From positions 30,571,563 through 30,635,562 of the forward strand of contig CM026400.1 of the NCBI GenBank assembly GCA_014843695.1: a stretch of 64,000 bases of DNA. The letters are read 5' to 3'. Under the pieces are notes generated by a model that worked only from the letters and a program-made list of their open reading frames with translations, had not been told where the DNA came from and ran no database searches. The position numbers were made by a program, and so were the translations under genes. Positions 57,017 to 64,000 of the stretch are shown one piece after another; positions within the stretch are counted from its first letter, which is position 1, and each line of letters starts with the position of its first letter. The DNA comes from Archivesica marissinica (Eukaryota; Mollusca; Bivalvia; Venerida; Vesicomyidae).

Positions 57017-57744
57017 GTGTAACGTTTATTTGTGACCCCCATCGGAAAGTGACCCCCGGTCATTATTCGCTGTAAAAAAAGTGACTCACATCTGTAAAAT
57101 ATAGACCCCTCGTAAAATGTTGACTCTCCTCGTATGAAAGTGACCCCCATATCTTGACATTCTTTCTGTTCATTGGTGACCAAATATTCAAACCTGGCAT
57201 ATTTTATGACCACCCTTGGTCAGCTGCATGCAGTCAGTGCCGTAGCTTCCGTTAGGCCTGAGCACATCATTTCCACAAGCATAGTGGAATGAATTAATTT
57301 TGTCTCACAATTTATGCCCAAATATACGTACCAAAACGCACCACAGACGTTCTATAGCTTAAACATTTTCCCAGACCCTTTTCAGCTTGCACACCGGAAT
57401 GACTCTAGCAACGCCCTTGGAAGTTACTGCCCCTGCATTATATGTGACTTGTGGGTAATTCTGTGCAAAAATATGTTCAGGGCAGGGCCTGAGGGCCGAT
57501 TAAGGTATGGTACCCTAGAACATAGAATGCAGAGAATGGCCTGGCGACAATATAATGATCTGGTTGTACTCGGGGGAAACTACCTAAATATGCTGCGGAA
57601 GGGCTTGATATGGTACATTAGAGCTTAAATAGGTTGTGGAAAGGGTCTAGTGCTTTAATAGGCTAGCAATGGTGGGGTACTCTGTACTTAAATTGTTTGG
57701 GAAGGACCTGGTGGGTACTTAAGGATAGTAAGCTGCCACGAATA
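57017..57744. other. Foreign block in the retrotransposon, unidentified
   Basis: Starts with several GTGACCCCC words (57,031, 57,046, 57,138) that look like a diffuse repeat. The rest resembles no family in this window. A 104-codon plus frame (57,314-57,628) shows no recognisable domain. Confidence 0.4.
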
Positions 57745-58488
57745 CTGGTGTAACAGGAAATTTAACCCCCCCCCCCCCCCCCGCCAGGGGGGAAATATAC
57801 TAGGAAGTATACCCCCATCCCTGAAAAGTTCCACCCCTCTCCTCAATTTTGTTGTTAATATATTTCTTTATTTTAGGTATGATGATTTGAGTATAATATA
57901 TATTACTGTTTTACCTCATATTAAAATATATTTGTTAACAAAATATAGATTTCAGTGTTTGGTTTTTGATCAAAAGGGCGAGATATTTTGGACAGCTGGT
58001 AATTGTACCGAACTAGTATCATTTTTTGGTGTGAAATATATAACAAATTGACCATTTTTGCAATAAAGATTTACTGACATTGCTGTCAATTTTTATTGTT
58101 TTCATTAGTTGGGTAACATGTATTTGTTTAAAAAAACGTATTTCAATACTAATAAATTAGTAATAGAACAATTGCACCAAACTAGTATCATTTAACCAAA
58201 TTATTTTTGTGTGTGAAATATATAACAAATTGACCATTTTTGCAATAAAGATTTACTGACATTGATGTCAATTTTATTGTTTTATTGTTTTCATTGGTTG
58301 GGTAACATGTATTTGTTTAAAAAAACGTATTTCAATGTGTAGTGGGGGGTAAATTTCCAGGGTGGGGGTATTTTTTCCTAGGAAATCTTCCCCCTCTGGG
58401 GGTATATATCCTAGGAAATACTCCCCAGGGGGTATATTTCCTAGGATATTTACCCCCTCCCGGGGGAAGATTTCCTGTGACACTGGCT
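57745..58488. mobile_element. Non-autonomous DNA element with CCCC-rich ends
   Basis: Ends GGTGTAACAGGAAATTTAAC and the inverted GGAAGATTTCCTGTGACACTG. Subterminal repeats are built on GGGGGTATATTTCCTAGGAA-like words, 4-5 copies at the right and inverted at the left, beside a 19-base C run near 57,766. About 744 bp without coding sequence; the interior contains a direct duplication (GTGTGAAATATATAACAAAT). Family unknown. Confidence 0.75.
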
Positions 58489-59157
58489 TGTTCCAGCTTG
58501 TAGAGGAGAACACCTTATCTATTTGCTAATGTCAAAGAAAATAACCCTTACCTCTAGCCCATTATCAAGAGCACGAATTGTACAAATATGTAAGCTGGTT
58601 CACAGTTGAATCGCCTGGCATAAAACCAGACTGATAGCAGGTAAAGAAATTATTATTACGAAAGAAGTTAAACACATGCTTGAATATTATCCTCTCCAAA
58701 ACTTTCTCCATAGTGCTCAGTTGCTATATATGGGTCTCCCTTCTTAAAGATAGATTAAATAGATAGATAGATTAAACATTTGCAGACTTCAATGCCACAA
58801 GGCATTTCGCAGGAACGAAGAGAAGAATTAAGAGGTCACAGAGTGGTGTAGAAAGTTGAGCTGTAGTTTCAATTACATGTAATACACGATTACTTATTCC
58901 ATCTGGTCCAGGAGCTTTCCCAACGACTAGACATTTAATAGCATCAGATATATCTGAAGCAAGAATTATTATTGACCCAAGTGTTGGCTTTCCATCATCA
59001 ACAAGTACAGGCGATAGAATATGCTTTGAATCAATGAACGTTTGCTGCACAAAGAAGTCATTCATAACATTAGCCTTAGCGACATCGGAAATGAACGCGC
59101 CTGTTGATGAATCGAGAATAGATGGGATTGCTGGTGAAAGAGTGTGTAATAAATGAC

Positions 59158-59220
59158 TGGATATACACTCCGTGGCCTAGTGGTCAAGGCGTCCGGCTAC
59201 GGAGCGGAACCTCGTCAGGG
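59158..59220 (+). repeat. tRNA-Arg-like fragment
   Basis: CTCCGTGGCCTAGTGGTCAA then GGCGTCCGGCTACGGAGCGG gives an A box and an anticodon arm with loop CTACGGA (ACG, Arg), but no proper B box or acceptor stem. Probably a SINE head rather than a tRNA gene. Confidence 0.5.
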
Positions 59221-59864
59221 GTTTGTTATGATATGGCTTGTTGGTGAGCCTACAGCTTGTTAAATAATGGATACAAATTGCCTACCATACAATTCGGGAA
59301 GTACTGATGTTCATAAAAACAGGTGTCTCATAAGTCAGAAATGGCTGGTCCTTTAAATATGAATGACACTTATAATAAACAAACACTACTTTATATTTCG
59401 GATATACGAAGCCTCCAGACACTTGGGATATATATACATATATACTCCTATATACAGGCCCCATACTCTCATATACTTGGTATATACAGAGATGCCAAAA
59501 ACACACCTACAAGTAGAATATACTTAGGGGGTACATGGGCTCCTTGCACTCACATACACTTGTGATATATGGAGACTTGTACACTCCTACAAACATACTT
59601 TGGATATATAGACAGATATACATTCTCATACACCTATTTTCAGCAGTGCACATCTTCGACCAAGCGGCACGAAAATGCACGGTAAATAAAAATGAACACA
59701 TTGATCGAAGTAAGAGATTTATTCAGATCTTTAAACTTAGCATTGATGTTACTACTAATTCCTTGTTTCTAGATAGTTCACAAATTTAGATGATACATTT
59801 GAATTGATAGCAAGCATGCTTACAGGACATTTGCTTACAGGATTAAACAATGAAAAATAAGGGA
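59221..59864. other. AT-rich, nothing recognised
   Basis: Contains TATATAC-rich stretches (59,430-59,640). Several 60-80-codon frames overlap on both strands with no family resemblance. Confidence 0.4.
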
Positions 59865-59867
59865 AAG

Positions 59868-60102
59868 CCAGGCAGTAATTCGCAAGATTGTTTTATCTAT
59901 TTAGATGGATTAGTAATTCGCAAGATTGTTTTATCTATTTAGATGGATTAGTAATTCGCAAGATTGTTTTATCTATTTAGATGGATTAGTAATTCGCAAG
60001 ATTGTTTTATCTATTTAGATAGATTAGTAATTCGCAAGATTGTTTTATCTATTTAGATGGATTAGTAATTCACAAGATTGTTTTATCTATTTAGATGGAT
60101 TT
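59868..60102. repeat. Minisatellite, 38-bp unit
   Basis: Six units of GTAATTCGCAAGATTGTTTT plus ATCTATTTAGATGGATTA, nearly identical. Confidence 0.93.
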
Positions 60103-60431
60103 ACTTTCCACTGGTTGTATGTGTGTAGACTGACTGGAGAAGACAATATCTGAAATTTCATAAACTGCCAAATTTAATAAATGTTCAAGTATATGTTTTG
60201 CAATAGTGATGATATTAAATTCCAAGGAAGTTAAATGCAATGGATTACACATCAGCTGCTTGTGAATTGTAAAATATTTAATCAGATGATAAATTATTTG
60301 ACTATTTTAGCTATATGTCGTGGTGGAATCAAAGCTGCCGTGGTGGAATCAAAGTTGCCGCCTATGCAGCCAATCTACACATATGGTTATTTTGTATGTC
60401 AAATTGATTACACAATATTACAACACATCTA

Positions 60432-60998
60432 CATCAGTTGGACTGTAGCCACCATAAACACAATCACATCAGTTGGACTGTAGCCACCGTAAACACAATC
60501 ACAACAGTTGTACTGTAGCCACCATAAACACAATCACATCAGTTGGACTGTAGCCACCGTAAACACAATCACAACAGTTGTACTGTAGCCACCATAAACA
60601 CAATCACATCAGTTGGACTGTAGCCACCATAAACACAATCACATCAGTTGGACTGTAGCCACCGTAAACACAATCACATCAGTTGGACTGTAGCCACCGT
60701 AAACACAATCACAACAGTTGTACTGTAGCCACCGTAAACACAATCACATCGGTTGGACTGTAGCCACCGTAAACACAATCACATCAGTTGGACTATAGCC
60801 ACCATAAACACAATCACATCAGTTGTACTGTAGCCACCGTAAACACAATCACATCGGTTGGACTGTAGCCACCGTAAACACAATCACAACAGTTGTACTG
60901 TAGCCACCGTAAACACAATCACAACAGTTGTACTGTAGCCACCGTAAACACAATCACAACAGTTGTACTGTAGCCACCGTAAACACAATCACAACAAG
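60432..60998. repeat. Minisatellite, 35-bp unit
   Basis: About 16 units of GACTGTAGCCACCGTAAACA plus CAATCACATCAGTTG, with two alternating types (GACTG/ATCAG and TACTG/AACAG). Confidence 0.93.
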
Positions 60999-60999
60999 A

Positions 61000-61896
61000 G
61001 ATGAATTCTTTAAAAACTATTACACGACGGTTATCATTTCATCTGCAATAGATTTTTTTCCTTTCTATTTTTTACTTTTTGCCAAGATTACAAAAAAAGG
61101 CCATCACCAAAAACAAAGCCAAGTGCTTCAAGCGATAAATAGGGCATATTCACATTTTTCAGCCACCCAGGTCTAAAAAATGACTTCAAAATGAGCCATG
61201 CTAGTGTAATGTACTACCTTGTCAAGGACTGTTGAAATATTATATTTGTTGCACAAGGCCAAAACTCGTGGGATTTGCAGGACTGGTTTTAAAGCAAATT
61301 ACAGCAAATTACAGCATTTAAGTAATGTTCCAGTTAAATTTCGGCGATTCTTTCCAAATTCATAGTATGCACGCAGCTTCACAAGCATTCAACCGTTTGT
61401 GTGAATCCCAGATGATTCTTCTATCGCTATGCTAGAAGCCGAAGGTTTGAAAAAATGTCATTTAAAATGAGTCGTAAAAATGTGGTGAATAGATGGAACT
61501 ATATAGTGTATAATACCAAAAAGTCTTTATTCGGAATTATAAAGTATTGACAAAAATGTGAAAAATATGGATCTGCCCCTTTAAAACAATAGATTTCATG
61601 AAAAACACAAATGCCACAAACGTTATATCTTAAGTGCATATTCTAGTATTAGATACAATTCCAAATAAAAGTACAATGCACACTGAGTAACATGAAACAG
61701 TGGAGTCGCATTCTCCAACCTTATCTTGAATATACAAGTCCAAATATTGTTTCTTTGAATTCCTCCATTAAAAATGTAAACGCACAATATACTATATTAA
61801 AATTATGACTTGTCTATAAGCGGACATATACTGCACTGCGTATAATGTAACATATTTATAATGTTTATAACCTACGGTATATAAGATCAAAGTCTA
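61000..61896 (-). other. Alpha-spectrin 3' flank / probable 3' UTR
   Basis: Follows the spectrin stop codon on the minus strand. A minus-strand AATAAA (61,531-61,526) about 370 bases past the stop is a candidate polyadenylation signal. The rest is AT-rich without recognised features. Confidence 0.45.
61526..61531 (-). terminator. Candidate polyadenylation signal for alpha-spectrin
   Basis: AATAAA on the minus strand, 366-371 bases beyond the stop. Placement is plausible but not proven. Confidence 0.35.
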
Positions 61897-62022
61897 CTAA
61901 TTAACAAACATGGAGTGAGTAAAATCGGCGTAGTCGAATGTGTCTGGTATGACACGTCCTGTTCGATCCACGTACGGTTTCATACGTCCGATACAATAGT
62001 CTGCTTGATCCTTCGTAAGATT
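61897..62022 (-). CDS. SPTAN1: Alpha-spectrin, last coding exon
   Basis: Acceptor GTCTGTTTCAG; 41 codons plus TAG at 61,899-61,897. It encodes NLTKDQADYCIGRMKPYVD and ends FDYADFTHSMFVN. The LT.EQADYC..RMKPYVD and FDY..FT.S.FVN pattern is the C-terminal EF-hand end of alpha-spectrin; alpha-actinin ends differently (..ALYGESDL). The domain closes the calmodulin-like module near the actin-binding end of the spectrin tetramer. Some normally invariant positions differ (DRTGRVIPD), which may mean a divergent paralogue. Confidence 0.9.
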   Translation of the reverse strand, partial: NLTKDQADYCIGRMKPYVDRTGRVIPDTFDYADFTHSMFVN

Positions 62023-62035
62023 CTGAAACAGACAA

Positions 62036-62206
62036 AAAGCACACGTAACTATATAAGTACTTATTGTACACGTAACTATTTATGTACTTATTGTACACGT
62101 AACTATTTGAGTACTTATTGTACACGTAACTATTTGAGTACTTATTGTACACGTAACTATTTGAGTACTTATTGTACACGTAACTATTTGAGTACTTATT
62201 GTAGTC
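62036..62206. repeat. Minisatellite, 27-bp unit, in last spectrin intron
   Basis: Six units of GTACACGTAACTATTTGAGT plus ACTTATT. It starts 14 bases from the acceptor of the last exon and so occupies the usual branch-point/polypyrimidine region. Confidence 0.92.
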
Positions 62207-62372
62207 TAGTAAGCTATACAACGCACAAACAGCTCCGTTTAAACGGCACATAACATGACTTAACAATTAACTGGGCGTGCTCGGAAAGCATCGATACGTA
62301 TTGCAATGTTACAAATAGTATTTCACCCAATGTTAGATCTTGAAAGCTTCGCTCGAGAGCTTTGATACTTAC

Positions 62373-62520
62373 AGCATAAAGTTCTTGTGACGTTATAAAT
62401 GGTTTTTCTCCGGATGTTAGAGCTCGGAATGCTTGTTCCACTTCCGAGCTCGACTGGACGTTCTCTGTCTCTCGGCTGATCATAAACGCCATATATTCTT
62501 GTAGCGACACAAGGCCATCC
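62373..62520 (-). CDS. SPTAN1: Alpha-spectrin, penultimate coding exon
   Basis: Acceptor TTGGTTTCAG, donor GCT|GTAAGT, 148 bases (one completing base plus 49 codons). It encodes DGLVSLQEYMAFMISRETEN, VEQAFRALTSGEKPFIT and SQELYA. VSLQEYMAFMISRETENV is a near-diagnostic alpha-spectrin EF-hand sequence. It leaves in phase 0 and joins the last exon directly (ELYA|NLTKDQADYC). Upstream exons of this very long gene are outside the window. Confidence 0.93.
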
Positions 62521-62556
62521 CTGAAACCAAGTAAATGATGCTTATCTCAATATATA

Positions 62557-62640
62557 TCAGGGTTCATTCTAGGTCAGAAATGTTGGCAGAAGTGAGAAAT
62601 CATGTGTTTATCCACTATGCCTCCACCATAAATAGTAAAC
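62557..62640 (-). repeat. MITE family D fragment
   Basis: GGGTTCATTCTAGGTCAGAA then GGCAGAAGTGAGAAATCATG, the end of family D as at 20,606. It lies just outside the spectrin exon, in intron. Confidence 0.65.
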
Positions 62641-62774
62641 TTTAGATTAATCGTGACAATGAAACATACATGAAACGTATATCTATGTTTGATTGTTTGT
62701 GGGGTTTAAGGTCATACAAATATCTTAGGTCGATGACAACACACTATTCTATCACATCTATTATTGGTGGAGGA

Positions 62775-62965
62775 AGACCCTGGGTGCCTCTCAGAGCAGT
62801 ATTGCAGGCACGGCCGAGCACCCGGGTAGAACCACCCACCTACCACGAACCAGTAGGATAGCTTCCTCACATGACATAATTTGACACCCCCAAGTGGGAT
62901 TCGCACTTACAGCAGTGAGGGGCAAGTGATTTAAGTCTGAGACTTCAGCCCCACTTATAATCCTA
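62775..62965 (-). mobile_element. SINE-L, copy 2
   Basis: Complement of the 44.2-kb SINE: minus-strand head GGGGCTGAAGTCTCAGACTT, CACTTGCCCCTCACTGCTGT, GCGAATCCCACTTGGG (B box) and body GGTGGGTGGTTCTACCCGGG with GCAATACTGCTCTGAG. Confidence 0.7.
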
Positions 62966-63482
62966 TATGGCTGCCGTGTTTTTGCGCGGATGAATACATC
63001 GACGACTATACGTCGTGAGTCGATACACAAATCTGCCGCCATCTTGAATTTAAAGTTGAATCGAGGAAAAATACATGAAAACATTTATTGGATTTATTGT
63101 TACAATTTGCAGTGACAAAATTCGAGACATTGTCAGTTGTATTTCGCTTTTGATTTGTTTCATAACAAAAACAATAATACAGGTAAATAGCGTCATTGAA
63201 GCCAGGTAAACGGTGAAAATTAAATGACACGTGTGACACGGTGCAAGTTGGTGTATTGGGAAGGGAGATAATAATAAAAAGCAGTCCGGCAAAATACAGT
63301 GAGTGATATGCAGTGAGTGATATGGATTATATCTCACTAATAGAACACTGTATTACATCAATTAGCATAAAATAAATGATGATACTACACTAGTGTCAAT
63401 AGATTGATTCATGTTTATGCAATTTTGGTTAATAGGACTATCAATGTAAGTTTCGCTTTTGTGTGTTTATATGTATACGGTA
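62966..63482. other. Nothing recognised
   Basis: AT-rich probable intron of the spectrin gene. A 17-bp tandem duplication (CAGTGAGTGATATG) is at about 63,297-63,325. No exon identified. Confidence 0.4.
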
Positions 63483-63695
63483 AGTAACCCTTTCAACACC
63501 ACAGACCTCTAAATAGGCCTACAAAGAGTGTAGATCCAGATGAGCCACTCTGCATTTTTTGCCAGTAATACTACTATTTTTAGACAAAATTACACATTTT
63601 GATAAATGAGCTGGTCCAAATGTAATTTTCCTATTAATGGTCTAAAAAATAACATGCACCAGTCCATGTCAGTTACTTGGTGGTGAATGGGTTAA
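63483..63695 (-). mobile_element. MITE family B, copy 5
   Basis: GTAACCCTTTCAACACCACA to TGGTGGTGAATGGGTTAA, in minus orientation and lacking part of the hairpin core (GATCCAGATGAGCCACTCTG runs directly into the TTTTTTGCC stretch). Confidence 0.78.
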
Positions 63696-63721
63696 ATGAA
63701 AATAAAAACGAACATATATAT

Positions 63722-63868
63722 ATACAGTCAAACCTGTCTTAAGCAGCCAGCCAAGGAAATCACAAAGTGGCTGTTAGCACAGGTGGTGGTTTAATAGAGG
63801 TTTAAATGTATAATAAAACAAAATATTGGGAATTTGAAAACTGGCTGCTTAATACAGGTTGGCTGCTT
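63722..63868 (+). mobile_element. MITE family E, 3'-truncated by family B
   Basis: TACAGTCAAACCTGTCTTAA to GGTTGGCTGCTTAA. The right end is replaced at a TTAA by the next element, so family B copy 6 inserted into the TTAA of this element. Confidence 0.75.
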
Positions 63869-64000
63869 AACCCTTTCAACACCACATACCTCTAAATTGG
63901 CTTACAAAAAAGTGTAGATCCAGATGAGCCGGCTCGTGGCGAGCCGTCTCATCAGGATCTGCACTTTTTTCAAGTAATATAACTATTTTTAGGGAAAAAA
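63867..64000 (-). mobile_element. MITE family B, copy 6, cut by window end
   Basis: Starts TTAACCCTTTCAACACCACA, with the hairpin core GAGCCGGCTCGTGGCGAGCC intact, and continues to the end of the window. Confidence 0.82.

Larger units (their letters stand above)
53925..59145 (-). mobile_element. Decayed non-LTR retrotransposon, minus strand, interrupted
   Basis: Reverse-transcriptase pieces appear in order on the minus strand. 59,145-58,772 has KAPGPDGISNRVLHV and ends LKSANV. 58,735-58,500 has EKVLERIIFKHVFNFF and CYQSGFMPGDSTVNQLTYLY. 57,016-56,615 has GVPEGSIVCPLLFLY, then ADDTSLFI (catalytic Asp pair), NHLGILISDD. 54,860-54,590 has YVSVVRPLG and WETLGTRHNKH. 54,187-53,927 has SQYVNSFLPSVINDWNALP. 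This matches CR1/Jockey-type RTs. It is broken by stops, a TATC microsatellite (58,745-58,770), a foreign block 57,017-58,488, a Tc1 element and a minisatellite. No endonuclease found. Confidence 0.85.

Noticed and set aside
57314..57628. 104-codon plus-strand frame
   Set aside because: No recognisable domain, no splice support, in the middle of an RT remnant filled with insertions.
61915..62253. Frames of 112-121 codons rich in YCTRNYLSTY or NKYSNSYVY
   Set aside because: They read a 27-bp minisatellite in the last alpha-spectrin intron; only the minus-strand part 62,022-61,897 is coding, in another frame.

Overview
This is a window of a repeat-rich invertebrate animal genome, probably a bivalve mollusc. 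Genes are split into short exons with GT-AG introns. Two host genes are recognisably animal (endophilin-B and alpha-spectrin). tRNA-derived SINEs, TTAA-flanked miniature elements, minisatellites, non-LTR and Tc1 elements and a Polinton/Maverick fill most of the space. The species call rests on repeat style only and is an inference. There is no bacterial gene organisation, and most long open frames are artefacts of tandem repeats whose period is a multiple of three.

Layout. (1) 4.0-28.2 kb, minus strand: the first three coding exons of an endophilin-B gene (28,194-28,117; 6,700-6,559; 4,148-4,020). Intron 1 is about 21 kb and holds a 13.7-kb minisatellite of 24-bp units (6,885-20,567, with a 1-kb assembly gap). 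(2) 29.5-36.5 kb, plus strand, divergent from endophilin-B: at least four phase-compatible exons of a gene I do not recognise. Five minisatellites crowd its introns. One of them (46-bp unit, 35.9-36.37 kb) lies between two copies of an exon start and keeps the reading frame open. (3) 37.5-39.4 kb: a second 1-kb gap and a 42-bp array. (4) 40.5-42.7 kb, plus: a frameshifted copy of a widespread, multicopy metazoan protein family with a PIN/FEN1-like core and a Cys-rich CXC tail. (5) 44.6-51.1 kb: a reduced Polinton with about 0.5-kb terminal inverted repeats, a spliced integrase-chromodomain gene (one stop codon) and a spliced zinc-finger/packaging-ATPase gene. Two TTAA-flanked Kolobok-like elements are inserted in and next to its left terminal repeat. 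(6) 51.2-53.7 kb: a 50-bp minisatellite. (7) 53.9-59.1 kb, minus: a decayed non-LTR retrotransposon, interrupted by a Tc1-like element that itself carries a SINE. (8) 59.8-61.0 kb: two more minisatellites. (9) 61.9-62.5 kb, minus: the last two coding exons of an alpha-spectrin gene.

The host genes share no evident pathway: endophilin-B is a membrane-curving N-BAR protein and alpha-spectrin a cytoskeletal scaffold. The main interest is how transposons and tandem arrays were built inside, next to and out of each other, and how one array has entered or abutted a host exon.
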